A DNA stretch of 33,561 bases from Bdellovibrionia bacterium (GTDB lineage Bacteria; Bdellovibrionota; Bdellovibrionia; Bdellovibrionales; JAUICD01). The stretch covers positions 1 to 33,561 of the forward strand of contig JAUICD010000035.1 of assembly GCA_030427965.1 (NCBI GenBank). Direction: 5' to 3'. Every line of letters begins with the position of its first letter. Positions within the stretch are counted from its first letter, which is position 1. The position numbers and the translations under genes are program-made. The notes under the pieces were generated by a model that saw nothing but the letters and a program-made list of their open reading frames with translations, was not told where the DNA came from and did no database searches. Positions 25,158 to 33,561 of the stretch are shown here, piece after piece.

Positions 25158-26309
25158 TTAAGCCACTTTTGTTTTTTGACTTGGCATATTTGTGATTCTG
25201 TCAAAATGATCACATTGTCTTTTGGTATAATTGTTTTCATCAAAATGTCTAAGAACTAAATTTTGCCCTGCCAGTCCAATTTTTCTTCGTATATCACCCA
25301 TTTGATAGACTTCTTTGAGTTGAATATACAATTGCTCGATATTTCGAGGTGGATATAAAAATCCATTTTTACCATGTGAGATGATTTCACGTGCTCCTCG
25401 AATGTTTGTTGCAATAGATGGTAGTCCAGTACACATAGCCTCAAGTAGAGAGCGTGGCATCCCCTCTCTATACGAAGGGTGAACAAAGACATCAGATTGG
25501 AACAGATGTTCTTCAACATTTCGGACAAGACCAGTGATTTGAACTCTGTCATCTAAGGTAAGAGAGCGAATAAGATCTTTGACCTCTTGATAATTTCCAG
25601 AAATATCTTGATCAATATTTCCTCCAATAAAGAGAAGTTTGGAGTTTGGAATTTCAGATTGAAATTTTTTGAAGGCATATAGTAAATCGGTAAGCCCTTT
25701 TCCTTTGACGACTCGCCCCACAGCGCAAATTTGAAATGAAGAGTTTTTGTTTTTATGAGGTTTGTTTTTTGGTAAGAACTTTTGAGTATTGATTCCATTA
25801 CCGATGGTTTCAATTTTATGTGGTTCAATCCAATTATTTTGAACCATACGTAGAGTGTCTTCGTTGCTTTGAGAAAGAGTGTGGTTTGTGATTTTTGTAA
25901 GTAAACCTTCAAGGCATTCAGAAAGGAAGTTTGAAATTTTGGATTGATCATCGTGAAAGTAAAATCCATGTGCTGTGTAATGGTTGATAGGAACTTGTGC
26001 CAGCCAAGCTGCAACTCTTGCAACAAGACTTGCGTTTCGGTTGTGGCTTGCAACGACGTCATAGTCATTTTTTTTAAGAAACCTATAAAACTTATAGATA
26101 GCTTGAGCAAACTGAAGAGGGTTTGATCTTTTAGGAAATTCAAAATTGTGACAGGGAACATAAGCGGAATTCAAACTTTCTAGGGTTTTACCATTTCCAT
26201 TAAAAATACATTCCACATGGTGCCCTCGGTTTTTAAGTTCAAGGACAAGGGGGGTAAGAAATCTATCAAGGTAGAATTCAGTATTACAGACTTGTAGAAT
26301 TTTTGCCAT
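25158..26309 (-). CDS. GT4 family glycosyltransferase
   Basis: A 383-residue GT-B fold enzyme. The N-terminal part has ASHNRNASLVARVAAWLA and HYTAHGFYFH, resembling PglA-type and other capsule/LPS GT4 proteins. The C-terminal domain has AVGRVVKGKGL, HPSYREGMPRSLLEAM with the EX7E pair Glu282-Glu290, and GAREIISHGKNGFLYPP. These indicate retaining transfer of a sugar from a nucleotide donor. No membrane helix is present; it should act on the cytoplasmic side of the inner membrane. It is convergent with leuS (11 nt between stops). The specificity is unknown. A 246-bp intergenic region separates it from pckA. Confidence 0.9.
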   Translation of the reverse strand: MAKILQVCNTEFYLDRFLTPLVLELKNRGHHVECIFNGNGKTLESLNSAYVPCHNFEFPKRSNPLQFAQAIYKFYRFLKKNDYDVVASHNRNASLVARVAAWLAQVPINHYTAHGFYFHDDQSKISNFLSECLEGLLTKITNHTLSQSNEDTLRMVQNNWIEPHKIETIGNGINTQKFLPKNKPHKNKNSSFQICAVGRVVKGKGLTDLLYAFKKFQSEIPNSKLLFIGGNIDQDISGNYQEVKDLIRSLTLDDRVQITGLVRNVEEHLFQSDVFVHPSYREGMPRSLLEAMCTGLPSIATNIRGAREIISHGKNGFLYPPRNIEQLYIQLKEVYQMGDIRRKIGLAGQNLVLRHFDENNYTKRQCDHFDRITNMPSQKTKVA

Positions 26310-26555
26310 GCTCTCTTATCGGCTTTTTCTCATTTGGAGATAAATCAAAGAGTGTCTGTAACTATGCCAAAAGACTTGGGAAAATCCTTTCAAGAAATAT
26401 TTACTAGAGTCTAGGTAAATGAGTGCTACGTCTAGAGAAACTGTTGTTATTGAGGAACCGACTCGGAAAATACTGGGACTTTGCGTTTTACGGATCCTCT
26501 CAAAAGTACCCGACAATGAACTCCCTTAGAGATCAACAGAAAAGTAATCCAGTTC

Positions 26556-28238
26556 TTAAGCCTTTAAGTTTTTCTGAGTAGAAAGGAAGTTTTCCATAAA
26601 TTGAAAGTTTTCAGGAACTTCAGGCCCATAGGAGGTCAGTCTCACACCAGCTGAAACATCTGTGTACTTGTGGAAATTTTCAATGAACATATTGGCAAGA
26701 CGAATCAATGTTTGATCATAGGCTTCTTTGTCTTTCCAGGTATTTCGAGGGTTAAGTATTCTAGAGTCGACACTTTTCAGTTGATTTGGAATATCAAAAC
26801 CAAACACAGGGAAACGAGTCCAGTCGGCATTTTCAATATCATCGTTTAAAATAGCATCAATGATTTTTCTAGTATCCTCAATACTTAAGCGATGTCCTAC
26901 ACCATAAGAGCCAGAAGTCCATCCCGTGTTGACCAAATATGCTTTGGAATTGTTGTCGATCATTCGTTTTCTTAGAATATCACCATAGACTGTTGGGTGC
27001 ACTGTTAGGAATGGACCTCCAAAGCAAGGTGAAAATGTGGCCGTTGGTTCTGTTACTCCAATCTCTGTTCCTGCTACTTTTGCTGTGTAGCCGCTCAAGT
27101 ATTGATATTCAGCTTGATTGACATTTAGTCTTGCAACAGGAGGTAATACACCAAAAGCATCACAGGTCAAAAAGATGACGTGTTTTGGGTGAACGCCAAT
27201 AGAAGTCGGGCGTACGATATTTTCAATGTGCTCAATTGGATAGGAGACACGTGTGTTCTCCGTTTGGCGACTGCAACTAAAGTCCACCTCACCACTATCG
27301 TCAACAGTGACATTTTCTAATAGAGCGTCTCTTCGTATGGCTTTATATATATCAGGTTCGCTTTTCTGAGAGAGGTTTATGCATTTGGCATAGCAACCAC
27401 CTTCAAAATTAAAAATCCCGTCTTCATCCCACCCGTGTTCATCATCACCTATGAGCTCGCGATTTGGGTCCGTTGAAAGTGTGGTTTTTCCTGTTCCTGA
27501 TAGTCCAAAAAAGAGAGCTGTGTTTCCGTCCTTTCCTTTGTTTGCAGAACAATGAAAAGCTCCAATTCCTTTAGTGGGTAGAAAGTAATTCATTATTGAA
27601 AAGATACCTTTTTTAATTTCACCGCCATACCAAGTTCCACCGATAACAGTGGTTCTCTCTTTGATATGAGCAGCAACAAAGACTTCTGAACGCAAATCCA
27701 ATTCCTTGAAATTGTCGGCTTGAGTTTTACATGAATCCAAAATTGTCCAGTCGGGCTCAAAGTCTTTCAAATCTTCTTCAGAAGGGCGGATGAACATGTT
27801 TTTTGCAAAGTGAGCTTTCCAAGCAATTTCTGTGACAAGTCGAACTTTTAAACGAGATTTCGGATTTGCTCCACAAAATGCATCAATGACATAGAGTTTT
27901 TGACCATTGAGTCTTTTAAGTGAAATTTCTTTTAATTTCTCCCACTTGTCTTGAGTAAGTGGATGATTGTCAGACCCAGTTCCACTCCACCAAACAGATT
28001 CTTTGGAGTCACTGTCTACAACGATATATTTGTCTTTTGGAGAGCGGCCTGTAAAACGACCTGTATTGACTGATACCGCGCCAGATTTTGTGAGGGTGCC
28101 ACGCTCCCAGCCCTCAAGCTCAGGGTTCATTTCGTCCTCAAAAAGGCGGTCATAACTTGGGTTATAGATAATTTCGGAGGCGTTCATGATCCCCAATTTA
28201 TTCAATCCGATTTTTGAAATCATGTTGCTCTCGAGCAT
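26556..28238 (-). CDS. pckA: Phosphoenolpyruvate carboxykinase (ATP)
   Basis: A 560-residue enzyme of the ATP-dependent class, as in E. coli PckA. It has [15 protein letters not shown] (59-73), [15 protein letters not shown] (200-214), the kinase-1a P-loop GLSGTGKTT (245-253) and the metal site GDDEHGWD (264-271), then [12 protein letters not shown]. It converts oxaloacetate and ATP to phosphoenolpyruvate for gluconeogenesis. The start at 28238 is set by GGAG 7 nt before the ATG. The N-terminus is about 5-10 residues longer than in E. coli. It is divergent from the ydbH-like gene, with about 85 nt between the starts. Confidence 0.97.
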   Translation of the reverse strand: MLESNMISKIGLNKLGIMNASEIIYNPSYDRLFEDEMNPELEGWERGTLTKSGAVSVNTGRFTGRSPKDKYIVVDSDSKESVWWSGTGSDNHPLTQDKWEKLKEISLKRLNGQKLYVIDAFCGANPKSRLKVRLVTEIAWKAHFAKNMFIRPSEEDLKDFEPDWTILDSCKTQADNFKELDLRSEVFVAAHIKERTTVIGGTWYGGEIKKGIFSIMNYFLPTKGIGAFHCSANKGKDGNTALFFGLSGTGKTTLSTDPNRELIGDDEHGWDEDGIFNFEGGCYAKCINLSQKSEPDIYKAIRRDALLENVTVDDSGEVDFSCSRQTENTRVSYPIEHIENIVRPTSIGVHPKHVIFLTCDAFGVLPPVARLNVNQAEYQYLSGYTAKVAGTEIGVTEPTATFSPCFGGPFLTVHPTVYGDILRKRMIDNNSKAYLVNTGWTSGSYGVGHRLSIEDTRKIIDAILNDDIENADWTRFPVFGFDIPNQLKSVDSRILNPRNTWKDKEAYDQTLIRLANMFIENFHKYTDVSAGVRLTSYGPEVPENFQFMENFLSTQKNLKA

Positions 28239-28322
28239 CAGTTTCTCCTTCGTTTTCCTTTATTCTCATTTAGCAAATTATGGATTTTGTGAGTACAAGT
28301 ATATTGATTTTTTGATCTCTCT

Positions 28323-30164
28323 TTGACTGTGCATAAAAGCAAACGAGAAGACCTTGATGCGCCAGGTCTAAAGAGAGGGGGCTCTATAGAAACAGAGTCT
28401 TTAGTCACCTTGACAGCCAAGAAAGAAGAGTGTCGATATGTGTCAGTGAAGAAAAAATATAGGCTTTTCATACTTTTTCTACTGGGTGTTGGTTTTTTGA
28501 TTTTTTGTCTGAAAAGGCGAGAGATTGTGAAAGGTTTTGTATTAACTTATTTAGATGACTCAAGTGTGGATTTCACAATAGAGGAATTGGATCCATTTGA
28601 ATTATCTCTCAAGAAAATAAGTTTTCAAGGTTCACAGATAGAGTCAGTTCAAGTTGTTTGGGAATTACCAGGGGCGATTTTTTCTGATCCAGTAAGTTTA
28701 GAAATTCAATCGAGTCGTTTGGATGTTGAGGCCTTCGGTGTTTTTGAGGGAGATGAGGCTACTTCTGGTAAAACGCCTTCTCTTTGTTCAAAACTAAAGA
28801 ATATGCAGATTGAAGTTCAAATTGAAGATCTTCGTTTGCCTAGAATTCCAGAAATTTCTGATGTCCATGTTATTCACAAAAAAGGTGAAGATAAGGTGAG
28901 TTGGAGAATGGTTCATTCAAATCGTCATTTGATTGGAGGTAGTTTTGATTGTGTTGTCGGTTCGTTGAGCCTTTCTGGAAAACAGCTTGCCATTGATAGT
29001 CAGCCTAAAGTTGAATTTTATGATTTTGTCGTCGAGATTGAATCACCGAGTTTAAAGTTTGAAACGGGTCGCGGAAGAGGAAAGGTTTCAAGAGTTTTAC
29101 TTAGAGATGAAGAGAATTACCTCAATACAAGAGATATTGAGATAGAGTTTGAATACGATGGCAAAAAGGTGAATTCGGAGATTGAGATAACTTTTGATAA
29201 AAAACAAGGTTATGGAAGGGCTCAGGTTGAGCTGGATATTTTGGAATGGAGATATGTTTTAAACTCTGAGTTTTCTTTTAAAAATTTTGACAAAGAACGT
29301 ATTTCTGAGAATTTTCCAGTGCTTGCAAAGTATATAAAAATGTTGAACGGGAACTTAAAAATTCAATCTACAGGAAATATAGATCCATTTGAGTCGGAGT
29401 GGGGTGTTGAAGTTTCAAAGGGACGAGTTTTGAGTTCTTATGGAGATTTTCAAGACATTGTATGGAAACATAGGTTTCAAATACCAGGTTTTTAAAGTCC
29501 GAAAGGGCAAGTGCTAAGGGTTGGTCGAGCATTGATTGGGAAGGAGTTGAAAAATTCTCAGCTATTGTACTCAACAAAGAATAAGAGTTTATTTTTAATA
29601 GAGAGTTATTCCTCAACTGTAGATGATGCTAAGTTGACGGCTTCTCACTTTGATCTAGACATTTCAAGTAAAGATTTTTCGGGAACAAGAATTGAAATTC
29701 AAAATTACAAATTGAGCGAGTTTCTGGCTCTTGCGCTAGGTGGTGCGGTACACGCCAAAGGTGACTTGTCAGGGTCTTTGCAGGTAAACAAGCTGGATAC
29801 GGGAGTCTTAATTCTGTCAGGTGGGGTACTGAAGACAAACTCAAAAGGGTGGATCAAGTATCGCCCTCCAGGAAATGAGCCACCTCGCCCCACCGATATT
29901 CCCAACAACCCGAGGAAGATACTGGAAAATTATCTGTGGGACTTTGAATATGAGACCCTCTCAGCTACGATTCAATCCGATTCTCAGTATAATGCATTGA
30001 TTCACTTACAAGCCTTTGGCCGAAATAAGGGATATCTTGATGGTAAGCCTTTAAAGCTTTCTATAAACTTGGAGATGAACTTATTAAAATTGTTAAAAAG
30101 TTATGCTATAACAAAAGGGTTTCCAGATCGATTGAAAGAGCGCATTATGAAGGTAGGGCGGTGA
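28323..30164 (+). pseudogene. ydbH: YdbH-like inter-membrane bridge protein, interrupted by one in-frame stop
   Basis: Two segments in the same frame, 28323-29495 and 29511-30164, are separated only by TAA at 29493-29495 and five further codons; read through, they make one protein of about 613 residues. The first part has a membrane helix (about 46-64 from TTG 28323; a start at GTG 28440 is also possible) and beta-rich repeats. The second part matches the YdbH/DUF C-terminal region: LSGSLQV, LWDFEYETLSATIQSD, LDGKPLKLSINLEMNLLKLLKS. E. coli YdbH (879 residues) is an AsmA-like protein that with YnbE spans the periplasm to carry phospholipids. The downstream ynbE and ydbL partners confirm the assignment. 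The stop may be a real nonsense mutation, a sequencing error, or read-through; GTG 29511 has an AAGGG site for reinitiation. Confidence 0.8.
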
Positions 30165-30168
30165 ATTT

Positions 30169-30354
30169 ATGAAGTGGTTTTTGTTTTTATACTGTACGTT
30201 TTTATTGATTGCTGGTTGTAGCCCGACGGTGAAAGTTGAAACACCAGACAAACCCCTAGAGATCAATATGAATGTTAAAATTGATCATAATATCAAAGTT
30301 CAAGTGGACAAAGAACTTGCAAGTGTGATGGAGGAAAATGATGAGATTTTTTAG
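30169..30354 (+). CDS. ynbE: YnbE-like outer-membrane lipoprotein
   Basis: A 61-residue lipoprotein: signal peptide MKWFLFLYCTFLLIAGC with lipobox AGC (Cys17), then a short mature part with the family motif LEINMNVKIDHNIKV and a C-terminal helix ending DEIF. The INMNVKI(E/D)H block is the hallmark of YnbE. In E. coli YnbE is an outer-membrane lipoprotein that pairs with the C-terminus of YdbH through beta-strand stacking to complete the lipid bridge. It begins 4 nt after the ydbH stop and overlaps ydbL by 17 nt, so the three are one operon. Confidence 0.9.
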   Translation: MKWFLFLYCTFLLIAGCSPTVKVETPDKPLEINMNVKIDHNIKVQVDKELASVMEENDEIF

Positions 30355-30613
30355 TATTATTGTAGCTATTGTGCTTTTATTTCCTGCACTTTCTTTTGGA
30401 CTAAGTTTAGATCAAGCACGAAACCAAGGATTGGTGAAAGAGTTGCCAACAGGATATATTGTAGCAACAGACCCAAAAGCCAAGTCGTTGGAAACAGAAA
30501 TTAATAAAAAAAGAAAAAAAGCATATCAGGCTATTGCTAAAAAAACAGGATTGAATGTTGATCAGGTCAGTGTTCAGGCTGCTGAAAAAATCAAAAAGAG
30601 TCGTTCAAAATAA
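30338..30613 (+). CDS. ydbL: YdbL-like DUF1318 periplasmic protein
   Basis: A 91-residue secreted protein with a Sec signal peptide (MMRFFSIIVAIVLLFPALSFG) and a DUF1318 domain (LSLDQARNQGLVKELPTGY, then EINKKRKKAYQAIAKKTGLNVDQV). YdbL is the third member of the ydbH-ynbE-ydbL operon and acts as a chaperone-like factor controlling YnbE assembly in E. coli. It is shorter than E. coli YdbL (about 108), lacking the C-terminal Gly/Trp-containing tail. It overlaps ynbE by 17 nt, and its 3' end overlaps the convergent DUF1499 gene by 23 nt. Confidence 0.87.
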   Translation: MMRFFSIIVAIVLLFPALSFGLSLDQARNQGLVKELPTGYIVATDPKAKSLETEINKKRKKAYQAIAKKTGLNVDQVSVQAAEKIKKSRSK

Positions 30614-31058
30614 GTGACTTGAATTTTTCATAGCGTTTACGATTGACTCCAAGGTCTGAATGTCCGACTCGAGACGCAGAACGAACTTGAAGTATTTTAT
30701 CTTCAGGGTTGTTTATGACTTCAAAGTCATCCTTAAAACGAAATAATTTTGATGTGAATTCGGCATGTGTGTATTTTTCGTCTTTGGAAAGAATTTCCCC
30801 TCCCATCTTTTTGATAACTTCGTTGATCCTCTCTTGTGAAAGAGTCTCGTTGTATGAGATGGGTTCCACTTTATGGTTTTTAGGTCCACTGGTTGAGACA
30901 CAGTTGGGTTTGTTTGGACATGGACTTAACTTCCCGTTCTGAATCTGTCCGGCTGTGGATTTCATATTGAGTTCTCCGCGACTTAAGTTTACAAATTTGA
31001 AGATAAAAAAGAAAACAATGAGTAGAACTAAACCAAGGCCAATTTTTACAAACGTCAT
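30591..31058 (-). CDS. DUF1499 family membrane-anchored protein
   Basis: A 155-residue protein with one N-terminal membrane helix (about 4-23) followed by a DUF1499 domain: CPNKPNCVS (47-55), YTHAEFTSKLFRFKDDFEV and the diagnostic VRSASRVGHSDLGVNRKR near the C-terminus. The function of DUF1499 is unknown. The two cysteines could form a disulfide in the periplasm. The ATG overlaps the xdhC stop (ATGA), so it is expressed with the xanthine dehydrogenase genes, but no direct role in that pathway is visible. It overlaps ydbL by 23 nt at the 3' ends. Confidence 0.85.
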   Translation of the reverse strand: MTFVKIGLGLVLLIVFFFIFKFVNLSRGELNMKSTAGQIQNGKLSPCPNKPNCVSTSGPKNHKVEPISYNETLSQERINEVIKKMGGEILSKDEKYTHAEFTSKLFRFKDDFEVINNPEDKILQVRSASRVGHSDLGVNRKRYEKFKSLILNDSF

Positions 31059-31810
31059 ATAACTCCTATTGTAACTCCATCTCGTACAGCAAGTAGCTGT
31101 GAAGCGACACTGACGGCAATTTCTTCTGGGCTATTGTTACCAATAGGAAGACCTAGTGGACAGACAATTTTCTCTGTTTGTGAGCCGTACTTCCCTAGAA
31201 GTTCTGCTCTCAATTTCTTTCCTTTGATATCACTTCCAATAACTCCGATAAAGGAAAATTTTTCAGGAGTCTGTAGAGCCTTGCTGAGAACAGGTAGATC
31301 TGTTGAATGCCCCATTGTGATGGAGAGTAACGCCGTTCCAATTGGTAAGTCATCAAGGCCTTCAGAATAGATTTCAATTTGTTTTTTTTCTAGACGAGGA
31401 GAGGTTGGCAGTTTTTCTAACCATTCTTGTCGAGAGTCCAACACTCGGATTTGGCAATCCAAGTTGATCAAAATTCTTGTGAGCTCTTGGGTGATGTGTC
31501 CTGCTCCATAAACACAGATGTTCCATTTTGATTTGAGGTTGGTTTTAAAAAAAAGAGTCACTTCGCCTCCACACGACATTCCAATATCTTTTTGAAGATT
31601 CCATGTTTCTGAACATGAAACCCCATTTTTAAGAATCAATGATTTGGCATATTCAGTAGAGTGGGCCTCAATCTTCCCGCCTCCAACGGTTCCTGAGACT
31701 CTGCCAGAGAGGGTCACAAACATTCGTGCACCAACGACTTGTGGAGCACTTCCTTTTATGGCTGTTAAAGTGACTTCAACGTAGGGTTGGGAAATGTCGC
31801 TTTCAAGCAT
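31055..31810 (-). CDS. xdhC: XdhC-family molybdenum cofactor insertion protein
   Basis: The ATG at 31810 gives 251 residues; it overlaps the xdhB stop by 8 nt (ATGCTTGA). An upstream in-frame start would extend 24 residues into xdhB and is unlikely. The N-terminal XdhC/CoxI domain has GTVGGGKIE (40-48) and SCGGEV (79-84); the C-terminal Rossmann-like XdhC domain has YGAGHI (101-106) and VLDSRQEWL. XdhC binds molybdopterin, protects and sulfurates it and inserts it into xanthine dehydrogenase. It is translationally coupled to xdhB and to the DUF1499 gene. Confidence 0.92.
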   Translation of the reverse strand: MLESDISQPYVEVTLTAIKGSAPQVVGARMFVTLSGRVSGTVGGGKIEAHSTEYAKSLILKNGVSCSETWNLQKDIGMSCGGEVTLFFKTNLKSKWNICVYGAGHITQELTRILINLDCQIRVLDSRQEWLEKLPTSPRLEKKQIEIYSEGLDDLPIGTALLSITMGHSTDLPVLSKALQTPEKFSFIGVIGSDIKGKKLRAELLGKYGSQTEKIVCPLGLPIGNNSPEEIAVSVASQLLAVRDGVTIGVI

Positions 31811-33494
31811 CGAGATCTCGGATTCGTAAAAGAAGCTTTTCCTGAGTTGCGGGCACACTAAGAGACCTTGTTTGAGATTCATCAGAGATATTTTTTAAAG
31901 CATCAAGAGCTGCTGTCCACACGGAAATAGATAAAAGTAAAGGAGGCTCCCCAACGGCTTTGCTTCCTTTTAAATTTTTGTGATTTACGGTGTTCTCTAA
32001 GAGCTTACAATTGAAATCCCTTGGAATGTCTTGAATGCTCGGGATTTTATATGTACTTGGAGAGTGGGATAAAAGTTGTCCACGACTATTATAGTAGAGG
32101 TTTTCAGTTGTGAGCCACCCCATCCCTTGGACAAATGCACCTGTGACTTGCCCCATGTCTATTTGATGATTGAGTGGGCGACCCAAGTCCATCAATATGT
32201 CCGTGCGTAAAACTTTGAGTTCGCCAGTGTATCGATTGAGGCTGACTTCACTTAGAGCAACTCCATTTGTGTAGTAGTAAAAGGCATTTCCCTTCCCTTT
32301 GACTTTGTCAAAGAAGATACCTGGATATCGATAAAACCCATTGTCGGTAAGTGGAATACGATTGAGATAGGCTTCTTCTAAAAGTTCTACAAATTTCATT
32401 TCCTGCTTGTTTTTTTCATCAAAGACTTGTGTGTCTTTGAATTGTATGTGATCAAAGTTTTTGACAGATTCAATGTCGAGCTCAGGCACAGTTCCTGCTC
32501 CGGCAATTGCACGGCCTCTGAGTTCTTTAGATCTTTGAAAAACAAGAACTGCAGTCTTTTGAAGACGCTCCTTGATTTTTAAGGTTGCGGCTAGAGCAGC
32601 TCGTCCATTGATGTCGCTTCCGCTTGAAGCTGCCGTTGCGGAAGTATTTGCATTTTTCTCTGTTGAAGTTGGCATCACTTTGACCCAGCTTGTAGGGATT
32701 CCAAATTCTTCAGCGACAACTTGGGAGATTTTGGTATTCACTCCCTGGCCCATTTCTGTTGCACCTGTAGAGACTTGAACAGTTCCATCCATATGAAGGT
32801 TTACAAGCGCAGAGCCTTGATTCAAAAAGCGGGTCGTAAATGAAATTCCGAATTTAACAGCTGTCATAGAAAGTCCATGAATTTCTTCTGGAGATTTTGA
32901 ATTTATCTCATCAATTTCTTGGCGTCTTGTACGGTACTCACCTGATTCTTCTAACTGTGAAAATAGATTTGGCAATATATTGTCTTCAATCTCTTGATCA
33001 TAATGGGTTTGGTTGCCTTTGACGTAGACGTTTTCTTTACGAACATCTAGAGCATCTATTTTCAAGTGTCGTGCAATTTCTTCTATGATCTTTTCAATGG
33101 CAAGAACCCCCTTAGGGCCGCCAAAGCCTCGAAATGCTGTGTTTGGTGAAGTGTTGGTTTTATAAACTTGGCCACAGATGGATAGATTTGGAATATAGTA
33201 GGCATTGTCTATATGAAGCATCGCTCTTTCCATAATCGCAGTTGAGAGATCTGCATAAGCTCCACCATCAGAGGATAAAACTGCAATAAGGGATTGAATT
33301 TTACCAGAGGTATCAAATCCCACTTTGTATTGAATCAAAAATGGATTTCGTTTTCCTGTCATAACCATATCGTCGTCTTTGGTTATAACGATTCTTGCCG
33401 CTTTTCCAAATCTTTGTGTCGCAAGAGCTGCAAACACTGCAAAAGGAGCAGCTTGAAAAGGTATTGGCTGCCGAGCATGTCTTGTTTGGGCCAA
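31803..33494 (-). CDS. xdhB: Xanthine dehydrogenase molybdenum-binding subunit (XdhB), 5' incomplete
   Basis: Homology runs from about residue 14 (QAAPFAVFAAL) to the end: KDDDMVMTGKRNPF, NTAFRGFGGPKGVL, TEMGQGVNTKI, TSATAASSGSDING and KAVGEPPLLL with the catalytic Glu. This is the molybdopterin subunit that oxidises hypoxanthine and xanthine. The missing N-terminal part (about 200 residues) should include the GGGFGGKE motif, which is not present: upstream of 33455 the frame reads a non-homologous sequence and meets TGA at 33519-33521. The TTG at 33494 is therefore an artificial start. Either the window ends at a chimeric or rearranged junction, or the gene is broken. Coupled to xdhC. Confidence 0.85.
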   Translation of the reverse strand: MAQTRHARQPIPFQAAPFAVFAALATQRFGKAARIVITKDDDMVMTGKRNPFLIQYKVGFDTSGKIQSLIAVLSSDGGAYADLSTAIMERAMLHIDNAYYIPNLSICGQVYKTNTSPNTAFRGFGGPKGVLAIEKIIEEIARHLKIDALDVRKENVYVKGNQTHYDQEIEDNILPNLFSQLEESGEYRTRRQEIDEINSKSPEEIHGLSMTAVKFGISFTTRFLNQGSALVNLHMDGTVQVSTGATEMGQGVNTKISQVVAEEFGIPTSWVKVMPTSTEKNANTSATAASSGSDINGRAALAATLKIKERLQKTAVLVFQRSKELRGRAIAGAGTVPELDIESVKNFDHIQFKDTQVFDEKNKQEMKFVELLEEAYLNRIPLTDNGFYRYPGIFFDKVKGKGNAFYYYTNGVALSEVSLNRYTGELKVLRTDILMDLGRPLNHQIDMGQVTGAFVQGMGWLTTENLYYNSRGQLLSHSPSTYKIPSIQDIPRDFNCKLLENTVNHKNLKGSKAVGEPPLLLSISVWTAALDALKNISDESQTRSLSVPATQEKLLLRIRDLDA

Positions 33495-33561
33495 ATGATG
33501 AAATTGCAGTGGCCGATTTCAGTGAGTTTGGCAGAAACTCGGTGTTCTATGACCACTGGAA
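33456..33561 (+). other. Non-homologous right-edge segment with an open plus-strand frame
   Basis: From about 33456 the minus strand no longer reads as xanthine dehydrogenase, while the plus strand is open from 33389 to the edge. The translation of the last part includes KVLAAEHVLFGPNDEIAVADF, given here in shorter form as AAEHVLFGP and NDEIAVADFSEFGRNSVFY, which looks like real protein. I cannot assign it. It may be the end of a foreign gene joined by rearrangement or assembly error. Confidence 0.4.

Noticed and set aside
25553..26161. A 202-codon minus-strand frame inside the GT4 gene
   Set aside because: It is an alternative frame of a gene with a complete EX7E motif; its translation is low-complexity Leu/Lys/Phe.
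26310..26555. 246-bp intergenic region searched for an RNA gene or promoter
   Set aside because: It has a few CTAGA repeats but no tRNA-like fold, no convincing -35/-10 pair and no terminator hairpin; nothing could be supported.

Overview
The window reads as a piece of a low-GC Gram-negative chromosome. It carries two envelope lipid-trafficking modules (an Mla/MCE cluster and a ydbH-ynbE-ydbL cluster), an LpxL-type acyltransferase, a LolC/E-type permease and a long surface-polysaccharide region. Together with frequent TTG/GTG starts and ATGA-coupled genes, this suggests a Bdellovibrionota or delta-proteobacteria-like lineage. That taxonomic guess is an inference from gene content, not from a marker gene. 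No rRNA, tRNA, CRISPR array, transposase or phage gene was found, and no gene-free stretch exceeds 300 bases.

Layout. 31-588 (-) is an Nfu-type iron-sulfur carrier. 817-3334 (+) holds a SpoIID/LytB-domain lipoprotein, a RidA enamine deaminase and a DUF218 (ElyC/SanA/YdcF-like) membrane protein. 3344-4321 (-) is an HD-GYP phosphodiesterase. 4545-7627 (+) is a tight operon mlaE-mlaF-mlaD plus an uncharacterised gene, followed by a LolC/E-type permease (7654-8883) and an ABC1/UbiB-family kinase-like protein (8925-10265). From 10183 to 26309 lies envelope and polysaccharide synthesis: a GT2 glycosyltransferase coupled to an aspartoacylase-like metalloenzyme (-); a TetR regulator (+); a GT4 coupled to an LpxL-like acyltransferase (+); an ankyrin-repeat protein (+); a WecA/TagO-like initiating transferase with a C-terminal extension (-); a divergent GT plus an AsnB-type amidotransferase (+); a TviB/WbpO-type UDP-sugar dehydrogenase (+) facing a WbpP/TviC-type 4-epimerase (-); leuS (+), a housekeeping gene; and another GT4 (-). 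26556-28238 (-) is ATP-dependent PEP carboxykinase. 28323-30613 (+) is ydbH-ynbE-ydbL, with ydbH interrupted by one in-frame stop. 30591-33494 (-) is xdhB (5' incomplete)-xdhC-DUF1499.

How the genes fit together. The 4-epimerase, 6-dehydrogenase and glutamine-dependent amidotransferase are the three activities used to make N-acetylgalactosaminuronamide-type sugars (compare WbpP/WbpO/WbpS of Pseudomonas aeruginosa O6). The WecA-like enzyme could start a glycan on the lipid carrier and the four glycosyltransferases could extend it. The Mla and YdbH/YnbE modules are both known as inner-to-outer membrane lipid transport machinery.

Most notable: an MlaF-type ATPase with nearly all catalytic motifs altered; the in-frame stop in ydbH; an ABC1 kinase whose Ala-rich loop is Gly-rich; an unknown protein locked into the mla operon; and an abrupt loss of xanthine dehydrogenase homology about 105 bp from the right edge, where an unrelated plus-strand reading frame begins.
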